Of a DNA stretch of 64,000 bases, positions 56,638 to 64,000 are shown piece after piece. The stretch's first letter is position 1, and the number at the start of each line of letters is the position of its first letter. A program made the translations under genes and the position numbers. The DNA lies in NCBI GenBank assembly GCA_947497085.1, contig CANMFE010000002.1, forward strand, positions 434,001 to 498,000. Direction: 5' to 3'. This DNA comes from an uncultured Sphingomonadaceae bacterium. GTDB lineage: Bacteria > Pseudomonadota > Alphaproteobacteria > Sphingomonadales > Sphingomonadaceae. The notes beneath the pieces were generated by a model. The model was not told the origin of the DNA and made no database searches. It saw only the letters and a program-made list of their open reading frames with translations.

Positions 56638-56824
56638 AATATCCCTCATAATAATCAAAAAACTCAAAATTGCCGGCCCAGCGGAAATAGCTTCCATCTG
56701 GTACGACCGGCGGTCCATACATGGGAATGACAGGTTTGGCAAATATCAAGAGGCTTGAGGAGATGAAACCGGGGCGGGTCCGTTTTGGATTATCTCAAAA
56801 CTAAGCAAAACTGCCGATTGACCG

Positions 56825-56846
56825 CATATAAAGAATTCTTTATATG
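56825..56846. promoter_or_regulatory. Perfect 22-bp palindrome, putative ArsR-type (SahR-like) operator
   Basis: The half-site CATATAAAGAA is followed by its exact inverse. It lies 11 bp upstream of the chosen start of the ArsR-methyltransferase gene that heads the metF-metH operon. AT-rich perfect dyads of this size are typical for ArsR regulators. Autoregulation and control of the operon by a SAM-cycle metabolite (as for SahR) are inferred. Confidence 0.72.
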
Positions 56847-56856
56847 TAAATCTGTA

Positions 56857-57879
56857 ATGAACATGCTTTCCATCTTTCGCGCGCTTGCAGACCCCTCCCG
56901 GCTCCGCATCATGCTGCTGTTGCAGCAGATGGAGCTTGCTGTGGGTGAAATTGCCCTTGTTCTGGGCCAAAGCCAGCCGCGCGTATCGCGCCATGTGCGG
57001 ATACTTGATGAAGCTGGTCTTGCCGAGCGCCGCAAGGAAGGCAGCTGGGTTTTCCTGCGCCCCAATCTGGAATTGCATGGCGCGGGCGCTGAAGATGCAA
57101 TGGCGCGGCTGCTCAGTTCCGCAGGCGCAGGACATGACGAGATTGCACTGCAAGCCCGCGAGGATATTGCACGGCTACAGGACGTAAGGGCGCAGCGTGA
57201 AGTGCAGGCGGCGGCATATTTTGCCGCACATGCCGGCAACTGGGACGCGATCCGTTCGCTCTATGTTGCCGAGGCGCATGTCGAGGCGGCTTTAACCGAT
57301 ATGCTGGGTAGCGAAAGCCTGGGCCATTTGCTGGATGTCGGTACGGGCACGGGCCGGATGGTTGAGCTGTTCGCACCGCAAATCGTAAAAGCCACGGCAG
57401 TCGATAACAGTCCGGAAATGCTGCGCCTTGCCCGTGCGAAGCTGCAGCATCTGGAACAGGGGCAGGTCAAGCTGGTGCAGGGTGATTTCAATGACCTGCC
57501 GCTGGAAAGCGCGTCCTATGATACGATCCTGCTGCATCAGGTGCTGCACTATGCGCAAAATCCCGAGCGTGTCATTGCCGAAACCGGCCGTGTCGCGGCG
57601 TCCGAAGGACGCATCGTGATTGTCGATTTTGCGCCGCATGATATGGAAGAACTGCGTACGAAGGACGCCCATGCCCGGCTGGGTTTTTCCGATCACCAGA
57701 TTGAGAAGCTTTTACGCGGTGGCGGCTTTGCGCTTGACCAGTCGCGTGAACTTTCCGGTGGCAAACTGACGGTTAAAATCTGGATCGGTACGCGCAGCCG
57801 CTTTTCGCTGACGCCGCATGGCCGTTCTATCACTCAATCACACCCCAACAAGCCAACCTCCAAAAAGGCCGCTGCATGA
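56857..57879 (+). CDS. ArsR-type regulator fused to a SAM-dependent methyltransferase
   Basis: The ATG at 56857 gives 340 residues. An ArsR winged helix (about residues 1-85: LADPSRLRIMLLLQQMELAVGEIALVLGQSQPRVSRHVRILDEAGL) is fused to a methyltransferase domain (LLDVGTGTGRMVELFAPQI near residue 157, VDNSPEMLRLARAKL, TILLHQVLHYAQNPERVI). The metal-sensing Cys pair of ArsR is absent, so metal sensing is unlikely. Upstream ATG codons would place the palindrome inside the gene and are rejected. It overlaps metF by 4 bp. The position suggests SAM/SAH-dependent control of methionine synthesis. Confidence 0.88.
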   Translation: MNMLSIFRALADPSRLRIMLLLQQMELAVGEIALVLGQSQPRVSRHVRILDEAGLAERRKEGSWVFLRPNLELHGAGAEDAMARLLSSAGAGHDEIALQAREDIARLQDVRAQREVQAAAYFAAHAGNWDAIRSLYVAEAHVEAALTDMLGSESLGHLLDVGTGTGRMVELFAPQIVKATAVDNSPEMLRLARAKLQHLEQGQVKLVQGDFNDLPLESASYDTILLHQVLHYAQNPERVIAETGRVAASEGRIVIVDFAPHDMEELRTKDAHARLGFSDHQIEKLLRGGGFALDQSRELSGGKLTVKIWIGTRSRFSLTPHGRSITQSHPNKPTSKKAAA

Positions 57880-58808
57880 CACCCTCTCTTTCGCAATTAA
57901 AAGAAGCCAAAACCGCGCTCGATGAACCGCTTTTCGCGGGCCTTTCCGGTGATGCCGAAGTGTCATTCGAATTCTTCCCGCCCAAGACGGAGAAAATGGA
58001 GCAGACGCTTTGGAACAGTGTCAAAACGCTGGAGCCGCTGGACCCGCGTTTTGTGTCTGTCACCTATGGCGCGGGCGGTTCCACGCGCGAACGCACCCAT
58101 GCGACCGTGGCGCGTATCGTCAAAGAGACGAATATTCCGGCGGCAGCGCACCTGACCTGTGTCGAGGCAAGCAGGGACGAGATTCGCGAAGTGGCCGAAG
58201 CCTATTGGGAGGCTGGCGTGCGGCATATTGTGGCGCTTCGCGGCGATCCGCCTGAAGCGGGGCAGCCCTTCCAGCCACATCCGCAAGGATATGCAAGCGC
58301 GGCAGAGCTGGTTGCGGGCCTGAAAGACATTGCCGATTTTGAAATTTCGGTGGCGGCCTATCCCGAAACCCATCCCGAAGCAGGCTGCGCGCAGGATGAT
58401 CTCGACAATCTGAAGCGAAAACTGGATGCCGGAGCGACACGCGCCATCACACAATTCTTTTTCAAGCCCGATGCCTATTTCCGCTTTCGTGACGAAGCCG
58501 CCGCCTGCGGCATCGATGCGGAGCTGGTACCTGGCATTTTGCCAGTGTCCAATGTGGCACAGACGCGCAAATTTGCGGGCATGTGCGGCGCTGCCATTCC
58601 GGCATGGATGGATGATCTTTTTGAAGGCCTTGATGACCGTCCGTCCGCGCGGCAGCTTATTGCCGCGACAATTTCTGCGGAAATGTGCCGCCGCCTTTAT
58701 GCGGGCGGTGTGCGGCAGTTCCACTTCTACACGCTCAACCGGGCTGAGCTTAGCTATGCGATTTGCCATCTGCTTGGCCGCCGTCCGGCAAGAGGAGATA
58801 CGCAATGA
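57876..58808 (+). CDS. metF: Methylenetetrahydrofolate reductase
   Basis: Reduces 5,10-methylene-THF to 5-methyl-THF, the methyl donor for MetH. The 310-residue protein has EFFPPKTEKMEQTLW with the catalytic Glu, SVTYGAGGSTRERTH, HLTCVEASRDEI, and VALRGDPPEAG, all MetF marks, with FAD contacts along the barrel. It overlaps the ArsR-methyltransferase gene and metH part 1 by 4 bp each. The four genes form one operon. Confidence 0.96.
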   Translation: MTPSLSQLKEAKTALDEPLFAGLSGDAEVSFEFFPPKTEKMEQTLWNSVKTLEPLDPRFVSVTYGAGGSTRERTHATVARIVKETNIPAAAHLTCVEASRDEIREVAEAYWEAGVRHIVALRGDPPEAGQPFQPHPQGYASAAELVAGLKDIADFEISVAAYPETHPEAGCAQDDLDNLKRKLDAGATRAITQFFFKPDAYFRFRDEAAACGIDAELVPGILPVSNVAQTRKFAGMCGAAIPAWMDDLFEGLDDRPSARQLIAATISAEMCRRLYAGGVRQFHFYTLNRAELSYAICHLLGRRPARGDTQ

Positions 58809-59851
58809 GTGTGCGTGAAGCGATATTGGCGGAGGCGCAAAAGCGCATCATGTTGATTGACGGGGCCTATGGCACCGCTATCCAGAACTATAAATTACAG
58901 GAAGCCGATTATCGCGGCGATCTGGATCTGAGCGCAGATCAGAAAGGCAATAATGACATGCTTTCGCTGACCCGCCCGGATGTGGTGGAGGCGATCACCT
59001 ATGCCTATCTGGAGGCCGGTAGTGATATTGTCGAAACCAATACGTTCAGTTCCACCAGCATCAGCCAGGCCGATTATAATGCCGAACATCTGGTGCGCGA
59101 GCTGAATATCGCGTCCGTCAAAATCGCGCGCCGCGCCTGTGACAAGGCAGAGGCACAGGATGGTCGTCCGCGTTATGTGGCAGGGGCGGTCGGCCCCACG
59201 AACAAGACGCTATCTCTCTCGCCCGATGTGGAGGACCCCGGTTTTCGCGAAGTCGATTTCGATACGATGAAATCCGTTTACCGCGCACAATGCGACGCGC
59301 TGGTGGAGGCGGGCACGGACCTGATCCTGATCGAGACGATTTTCGACACGCTGAACGCCAAGGCGGCGGCCATGGCGGCGCAGGAAGCCGCAGAAGCGGC
59401 GGGGCGCGACGTGCCGCTAATGATTTCCATGACCATTACCGACATGGCGGGCCGTAATCTTTCGGGCCATACGGTGGAGGCATTCTGGCATGCCATCCGC
59501 CATGTCAAGCCGCTTACGATCGGGCTCAACTGTTCGTTTGGTGCAGACCTGCTGCGTCCGCATCTGAAAGCATTGTCGCCGATCGCGGATACGCTGATCA
59601 TGGCCTATCCCAATGCCGGCCTGCCCAACGATCTGGGCGAATATGACGAAATGCCCGAAGATACGGCGGCGCAGGTCGCGGCCTGGCTGGATGATGGCCT
59701 GGTGAATATCGTTGGCGGTTGTTGCGGCTCGACGCCCGACCATATTGCCGCACTGGCCAAGTCGGTTGCCGGCAAACCGCCCCGCACCATCCCGCAGATG
59801 GAAACACAGACACGGCTTGCCGGGCTTGAACCTTTCACCATGGCGGCCTGA
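58805..59851 (+). CDS. metH: Methionine synthase part 1: homocysteine-binding domain
   Basis: First half of a split cobalamin-dependent methionine synthase. The 348-residue protein covers the homocysteine S-methyltransferase barrel: [31 protein letters not shown], the zinc Cys of [15 protein letters not shown] and the double-Cys [14 protein letters not shown]. These three Cys ligate zinc. The split is a normal boundary between domain 1 and domain 2, not a frameshift. The gap to the second gene is 13 bp, with its own ATG. Confidence 0.93.
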   Translation: MSVREAILAEAQKRIMLIDGAYGTAIQNYKLQEADYRGDLDLSADQKGNNDMLSLTRPDVVEAITYAYLEAGSDIVETNTFSSTSISQADYNAEHLVRELNIASVKIARRACDKAEAQDGRPRYVAGAVGPTNKTLSLSPDVEDPGFREVDFDTMKSVYRAQCDALVEAGTDLILIETIFDTLNAKAAAMAAQEAAEAAGRDVPLMISMTITDMAGRNLSGHTVEAFWHAIRHVKPLTIGLNCSFGADLLRPHLKALSPIADTLIMAYPNAGLPNDLGEYDEMPEDTAAQVAAWLDDGLVNIVGGCCGSTPDHIAALAKSVAGKPPRTIPQMETQTRLAGLEPFTMAA

Positions 59852-59864
59852 GAAAAAGATATAG

Positions 59865-62468
59865 ATGACCATCAATAGCACAGCCCAATTCGTCAATATT
59901 GGCGAGCGCACCAATGTGACCGGCAGCGCGCGGTTCAAAAAGCTCATCATGAATGATGACTATGAAGCCGCGATTGAGGTCGCGCGTCAGCAGGTCGAAA
60001 ACGGTGCGCAGATTATCGATATCAATATGGACGAAGGCCTGCTTGATGCGGAAGCGGCGATGACGCGTTTCCTCAAACTGATTGCGGCGGAACCCGATAT
60101 CGCCCGTGTGCCGGTGATGATCGATTCCTCCAAATGGTCGGTGATCGAGGCGGGGCTGAAATGCGTAAGCGGCAAGCCGGTTGTAAACTCGATTTCCATG
60201 AAGGAGGGCGAGGAAGAATTCCTGGAACATGCGCGTCTGTGCATGGCTTACGGCGCGGCGGTTGTGGTTATGGCATTTGACGAAACCGGCCAGGCAGACA
60301 CGAAACAGCGTAAGGTCGAGATTTGCGAGCGCGCTTATACACTGCTCACCGGCATCGGCTTCCCGCCCGAGGATATTATTTTCGACCCGAATGTCTTTGC
60401 CGTGGCCACCGGCATTGACGAGCATAATAATTATGGTGTCGATTTTATCGAAGCGGTGCGCGAGATTAAAAAACGCTGCCCGCATGTCCATTTTTCGGGC
60501 GGGCTGTCCAATCTTTCATTCAGCTTCCGCGGCAATGAGCCGGTGCGCCGTGCCATGCACTCGATATTCCTCTATCACGCCATTCCCGCCGGTCTCGACA
60601 TGGCGATCGTCAATGCTGGGCAGCTCGATATTTATGACGAGATTGACCCGGCGTTGCGTGAGGCATGCGAGGATGTCATTCTCAACCGCCATCCGGGCGC
60701 GACCGAGAAGTTGATTGAGCTGGCCGAGAGCTTTCGCGGCAAAAGCAAGGCGGACGAAAAAGCGGCCGCCGAATGGCGCGGCTGGGATGTGGTGAAGCGC
60801 CTCGAACATGCGCTGGTCAAGGGCATTGACGCGCATATTGTTGCCGATACCGAAGAGGCACGGCTACTGAAAGACCGTCCGATCGAGGTGATCGAAGGCC
60901 CGCTAATGGACGGCATGAATGTGGTCGGTGACCTGTTCGGGTCGGGCAAGATGTTCCTGCCGCAGGTGGTCAAATCGGCGCGTGTCATGAAAAAGGCTGT
61001 CGCGCATCTCCTGCCCTATATCGAGGACGAAAAGGACGAGAATGCCAAGGGCAAGGGCCGGATTATCATGGCCACAGTCAAGGGGGACGTGCACGATATC
61101 GGCAAGAATATCGTCGGCGTGGTGCTGCAATGCAATGGCTATGAAGTCATCGACATGGGCGTGATGGTACCATGGCAGGACATATTGACGCGGGCGCAAG
61201 AGGAGCAGGCGGATATTATCGGGCTGTCGGGCCTGATCACGCCGTCGCTGGACGAAATGGTGACCGTGGCCGAGGAAATGCAAAGGGCGGATATGGATAT
61301 GCCGCTGCTGATCGGCGGGGCGACGACATCGAAAGTGCACACCGCGCTGCGTATTGCGCCAGCCTATAAAGGCCCGGTCATCCATGTGCTCGATGCCAGC
61401 CGTGCGGTTGGCGTGGCTTCAACATTGGTCAGCGGCACGCTGAAAGACGATTATGTCGCAAAAATCGCCGATGAATATGAAGAGGTCCGCATCAAGCGTG
61501 CGAATAAAGGCCAGAGCAAGCTGATTTCGATTGAGGATGCCCGCACCAACGCGTTTGAAGCCGATATGTCGCTCAAAGCACCCGCACCAAAACAGCCCGG
61601 ACTGCATGTTTATGACGATTGGGACCTGGCCGACCTGCGCGAATATATCGACTGGACACCATTTTTCCGCAGCTGGGAACTGGCGGGGAATTTCCCGGCG
61701 ATTTTGGAGGATGGAGTGGTCGGCGAAAGCGCGACCAGCCTCTATAATGATGCGCAGGCCATGCTTGATAAAATCATTGGCGAAAAATGGCTGACAGCCA
61801 AGGGCGTGGCGGCGCTATGGCCGTGCCAGCGGGCGGGTGATGATGTATTGATCGACACGGGTGGGGGCGAAGTGCGCATGCCGTTCCTGCGCCAACAGAT
61901 CGCCAAGCGGGAGGGCAGGGCCAATATGTGCCTTGCCGATTTTATTGACGGGGCAGATGACTGGATTGGCGGCTTTGCCGTCACGACCGGCCATGGGATT
62001 GAAGAACATCTGGCGCGTTTCAAGGCCGACCATGATGATTATTCGGATATCCTGCTGAAAGCGCTGGCCGACCGGCTGGCTGAGGCTTTTGCCGAGCGGA
62101 TGCACCAGCATGTCCGTACAGAGCTGTGGGACTATGCAGCGGGGGAGCAGCTTACCAATGAAGCGTTGATAAAGGAAAAATATCGCGGCATTCGTCCGGC
62201 ACCCGGCTATCCAGCCTGTCCCGACCATAGCCAGAAGCCGCTTTTGTTCGATATGCTGGACGCGACCGCCAATACCGGCATTACCCTCACCGAAAGTTTT
62301 GCGATGGTGCCGACAGCCGCAGTGAGCGGTTTCTATTTTGGCCACCCCCAATCCGAATATTTCGGCGTGGCGCGCGTTGGCGAAGACCAGCTTACCGAAT
62401 ATGCGGACCGGCGCGGTGTGGATATGGATACCGCCCGGCGATGGCTGCGTCCGAACCTGGATGGGTGA
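59865..62468 (+). CDS. metH: Methionine synthase part 2: pterin-, cobalamin- and activation domains
   Basis: The 867-residue protein has the pterin-binding domain ([20 protein letters not shown] near residue 9). A cap follows ([15 protein letters not shown]), then the B12-binding domain with [28 protein letters not shown] (the His ligand) near residue 405. The AdoMet-binding activation domain ends with [15 protein letters not shown] and [23 protein letters not shown]. It works with part 1 in trans. Split MetH of this type is known in sphingomonads and others. Confidence 0.95.
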   Translation: MTINSTAQFVNIGERTNVTGSARFKKLIMNDDYEAAIEVARQQVENGAQIIDINMDEGLLDAEAAMTRFLKLIAAEPDIARVPVMIDSSKWSVIEAGLKCVSGKPVVNSISMKEGEEEFLEHARLCMAYGAAVVVMAFDETGQADTKQRKVEICERAYTLLTGIGFPPEDIIFDPNVFAVATGIDEHNNYGVDFIEAVREIKKRCPHVHFSGGLSNLSFSFRGNEPVRRAMHSIFLYHAIPAGLDMAIVNAGQLDIYDEIDPALREACEDVILNRHPGATEKLIELAESFRGKSKADEKAAAEWRGWDVVKRLEHALVKGIDAHIVADTEEARLLKDRPIEVIEGPLMDGMNVVGDLFGSGKMFLPQVVKSARVMKKAVAHLLPYIEDEKDENAKGKGRIIMATVKGDVHDIGKNIVGVVLQCNGYEVIDMGVMVPWQDILTRAQEEQADIIGLSGLITPSLDEMVTVAEEMQRADMDMPLLIGGATTSKVHTALRIAPAYKGPVIHVLDASRAVGVASTLVSGTLKDDYVAKIADEYEEVRIKRANKGQSKLISIEDARTNAFEADMSLKAPAPKQPGLHVYDDWDLADLREYIDWTPFFRSWELAGNFPAILEDGVVGESATSLYNDAQAMLDKIIGEKWLTAKGVAALWPCQRAGDDVLIDTGGGEVRMPFLRQQIAKREGRANMCLADFIDGADDWIGGFAVTTGHGIEEHLARFKADHDDYSDILLKALADRLAEAFAERMHQHVRTELWDYAAGEQLTNEALIKEKYRGIRPAPGYPACPDHSQKPLLFDMLDATANTGITLTESFAMVPTAAVSGFYFGHPQSEYFGVARVGEDQLTEYADRRGVDMDTARRWLRPNLDG

Positions 62469-62523
62469 TTTTCTGGTTTGATTGCCTCACGGCTATTTTC
62501 GCTGCGCGAAAGCCTGCGAGAAC

Positions 62524-62614
62524 GCGGTACCAGCCCTCTCCCCCGCCCAACCTCCCGATATACTAGTGGTATTACACTATCGGGAGGTTGGGCGGGGGAG
62601 AGGGCTGGTACCGC
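62524..62614. repeat. Long intergenic palindrome, copy B
   Basis: Perfect 37-bp inverted arms (62524-62560 and 62578-62614) around a 17-nt loop. The inner 21 bp of each arm equals copy A at 23044-23100, and the outer GCGGTACCAGCCC extends the symmetry. The right flank shares GAGCGAGAGCGAACAAAA with the flank of copy A. No gene lies in 62469-62775, which holds this element and the paired hairpins. Confidence 0.9.
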
Positions 62615-62680
62615 CTCATGCCCGAGAGGGCATCAAATAAAGACATGAGCGAGAGCGAACAAAAAGAATCCACCCATCCA

Positions 62681-62754
62681 GCACTCCTGCGCAAGCAGGA
62701 GTCCAGAGCAGCCTTGCGCATCACCGCTCTGGATTCCTGCTTTCGCAGGAATGC
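62681..62754. repeat. Paired inverted hairpin repeats
   Basis: A 29-bp unit at 62681-62709 and its inverted copy at 62726-62754 agree at 26 of 29 positions. Each is itself a hairpin (CTCCTGC-GCAA-GCAGGAG, ATTCCTGC-TTTC-GCAGGAAT). The same family (CTGGA-yyCC...) occurs at 5897-5923 and 6022-6048, again as an inverted pair. It lies 21 bp before the PPOX gene. Confidence 0.8.
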
Positions 62755-62775
62755 GAATGGCGCTATGCTCCGTCC

Positions 62776-63336
62776 ATGGCCGAATTTTTTGATGCACTGG
62801 ATGAAAAGCACCGTGATTTTATTGCGCAGCAGCCCATGTTTTTTGTCGCGACTGCCGCCGAAGGTGCGCGGATCAACCTTAGCCCCAAGGGGTACGATGC
62901 GTTTCGCGTCATTGCACCGGACCGTGCCGCCTATCTTGACCTGGGCGGGTCGGGCAATGAAACCCATGCGCACGCCATTGCCGATGGCCGCATCACGGTC
63001 ATGTTCTGCAATTTTGCAAACCCTGCGCTGATATTGCGCATCTATGGCCGCGCGATGCCGGTGCTCCCGGATGATGCGAAATGGGAAGAGCTGTCGGCGC
63101 ATTTTGAACTCCTTCCGGGCACGCGGCAGATTTTCGATATTGCGGTGGAAAGCATACAGACAAGCTGCGGCTATGGCGTTCCGTATATGGAGCTGAAAGG
63201 CGAGCGCAGCACTTTGGTGAAATACCATGCGAGAGCGGACGCGGATGCCTGGACCGAAAAGATGAAAGGCCGGACGAAGAGCATTGATGGCCTGCCGGTC
63301 ACGCCGCCCACACGTTATTTTGGACCGGACAGCTAA
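62776..63336 (+). CDS. Pyridoxamine 5'-phosphate oxidase-fold protein
   Basis: A 186-residue split-barrel protein. FDALDEKHRDFIAQQPMFFVATAAEGARINLSPKGYDAFRV is the N-terminal PNPOx-like strand set that binds FMN or F420-like cofactor. VMFCNFANPALILRIYGRAMP continues. The substrate is unknown. There is no clear PdxH signature. It overlaps the DUF2007 start by one base (TAATG), which indicates coupling. Confidence 0.82.
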   Translation: MAEFFDALDEKHRDFIAQQPMFFVATAAEGARINLSPKGYDAFRVIAPDRAAYLDLGGSGNETHAHAIADGRITVMFCNFANPALILRIYGRAMPVLPDDAKWEELSAHFELLPGTRQIFDIAVESIQTSCGYGVPYMELKGERSTLVKYHARADADAWTEKMKGRTKSIDGLPVTPPTRYFGPDS

Positions 63337-63554
63337 TGGCTCTTGTCGAACTCGCCCGTTATCCGAATAATATGGAGGCGCATATCGTGCAGGGTCGGCT
63401 CGAAGCGGCGGGTGTGCATGCTGTCTGTTTTGATGCGGGCATGAATATCGCCGAAAGTGTCGGCATCATGATCCCGGTGCGCGTCATGGTGCTGGATGAA
63501 GACCTGGAAGTGGCGCGTGCCATACTTGCCGAAGAACCGGAATCGCTTTCATGA
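63336..63554 (+). CDS. DUF2007 domain protein
   Basis: A 72-residue protein, ALVELARYPNNMEAHIVQGRLEAAGVHAVCFDAGMN, with the DUF2007 pattern of a PII-like small ferredoxin fold. The end IPVRVMVLDEDLEVARAILAEEP fits the C-terminal strand-helix. The function of this family is unknown; signal transduction is suggested. It is coupled with the PPOX gene and, by a 4-bp overlap, with the patatin gene. Confidence 0.8.
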   Translation: MALVELARYPNNMEAHIVQGRLEAAGVHAVCFDAGMNIAESVGIMIPVRVMVLDEDLEVARAILAEEPESLS

Positions 63555-64000
63555 AGATTACGCTGGCATTGGGCGGCGGTGCCGGGCTGGGCTGGGCGCA
63601 TATCGGTGTTATCAAGACGCTGGAAGCCGCTGGCATAGAAATCGCGGCCATGTCGGGCACATCCATCGGTGCCATAACCGCCAGCTGCGTGGCGGCGGGC
63701 AAGATGGATGAACTGGAGGAAATGGCGCTTTCCACCAATTTGCGCCAGATGATAAAATTTATCGACCCCACGATCAGCCGCGGCGCGTTTTTTGGCGGAA
63801 AAATTGTCGAGAATGAACTGACAAAGCATCTGGGCGATATGGCATTTGCGGATCTGCCCATACCAATCTCTGTCGTGGCGGCCGACCTGATTACGGGTGA
63901 TACGGTGATATTGGACGAAGGCCCGCTCGTGCCCGCGGTGCGCGCGTCCATGTCGCTGCCCGGCATATTCAAGCCGGTAAGGATCGGCGACAAATTGCTG
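63551..64000 (+). CDS. Patatin-like phospholipase, truncated by the window edge
   Basis: About 150 residues are visible. ITLALGGGAGLGWAHIGVIKTLEAAG contains the oxyanion glycine loop, and MSGTSIGAITASCVAAGK holds the GxSxG nucleophile. ASMSLPGIFKPV is the RssA-type segment, and the catalytic Asp lies beyond the window. The start overlaps the DUF2007 stop by 4 bp. Bacterial RssA-like proteins act on lipid; the substrate here is open. Confidence 0.85.
   Translation, partial: MKITLALGGGAGLGWAHIGVIKTLEAAGIEIAAMSGTSIGAITASCVAAGKMDELEEMALSTNLRQMIKFIDPTISRGAFFGGKIVENELTKHLGDMAFADLPIPISVVAADLITGDTVILDEGPLVPAVRASMSLPGIFKPVRIGDKLL

Noticed and set aside
59840..59875. Possible frameshift splitting metH
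   Set aside because: Both parts start and end with complete domain motifs, the 13-bp gap has a proper start codon, and the break is at a known domain boundary.

Overview
This 64-kb window reads as the replication-origin region of an alphaproteobacterial chromosome, most probably a Sphingomonadales member. That placement is inferred from gene order and protein features, not from a search. Evidence includes the conserved block dnaQ-coaE-aroE-maf-ppsR / origin / hemE-hemJ-rho, followed by mnmE-mnmG-rsmG-parA-parB, a methionine synthase split into two genes, DUF4402 secreted proteins, and GANTC (CcrM) sites next to the origin. Nearly all genes are chromosomal housekeeping genes. I saw no transposase, phage gene, CRISPR array, rRNA or tRNA.

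Layout. (1) 1-3234, minus strand: ppsR, maf, aroE, coaE and dnaQ form one tightly coupled operon reading away from the origin. (2) 3235-4177: a small cysteine-containing orphan gene, then a 410-bp gene-free stretch with DnaA boxes, three GANTC sites and an AT-rich end abutting hemE. This is the proposed oriC. (3) 4178-8264, plus strand: hemE, hemJ, a repeat-filled gap, rho and a TerC-family gene ending in a strong terminator. (4) 8280-9107: an AT-rich pair of divergent genes (DUF1508 and a MerR-like helix-turn-helix protein) that looks inserted. (5) 9138-15970: dienelactone hydrolase, a small DUF6489-like protein, then mnmE, mnmG, rsmG, parA and parB with four parS-like sites. (6) 16117-20437: a DUF4402 secreted subunit, a PapD-like chaperone and an usher-like outer-membrane protein. 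(7) 20440-26614: flavoprotein, acyl-CoA dehydrogenase, thioesterase, crotonase, a winged-helix regulator with a degenerate receiver, and an aminotransferase. (8) 26794-33223: PHA synthase and a phasin with a histone-H1-like tail behind a duplicated operator, then clpS, murA, nnrE, a ribbon-helix-helix protein and phaB. (9) 33374-41517: a DegP-type protease, hflC/hflK, mrp, an orphan molybdopterin hydroxylase subunit and hemH. (10) 41614-55981: HerA-like ATPase, HNH protein, heme membrane protein, DksA-like protein, DUF3617 lipoprotein, uvrB, a lipoprotein methyltransferase, dsbD, tldD, a zinc-finger protein, a second DUF4402 protein, an ABC ATPase and nadB. (11) 55988-64000: two small lipoproteins, then an ArsR-methyltransferase regulator heading a metF-metH operon behind a perfect 22-bp palindrome, then a PPOX-fold protein, DUF2007 and a truncated patatin.

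How the parts fit. Genes on both sides of 3767-4177 mostly read away from it, as expected for replication origins. ParA, ParB and parS lie about 7-12 kb to one side, so initiation and segregation elements share the window. Three haem genes (hemE, hemJ, hemH) and three PHA genes (phaC, phasin, phaB) are present but dispersed. Two families of intergenic palindromic repeats recur at distant loci: a long inverted repeat at about 23.0 kb and 62.5 kb, and paired short hairpins at about 5.9 kb and 62.7 kb.

The most rewarding items for a second look are the oriC/parS architecture, the duplicated operator and basic tail of the phasin gene, the palindrome of the ArsR-methyltransferase/met operon, the DUF4402 chaperone-usher cluster, and the repeated long palindromes. 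I found no clear evidence of a wholly new defence or metabolic system.
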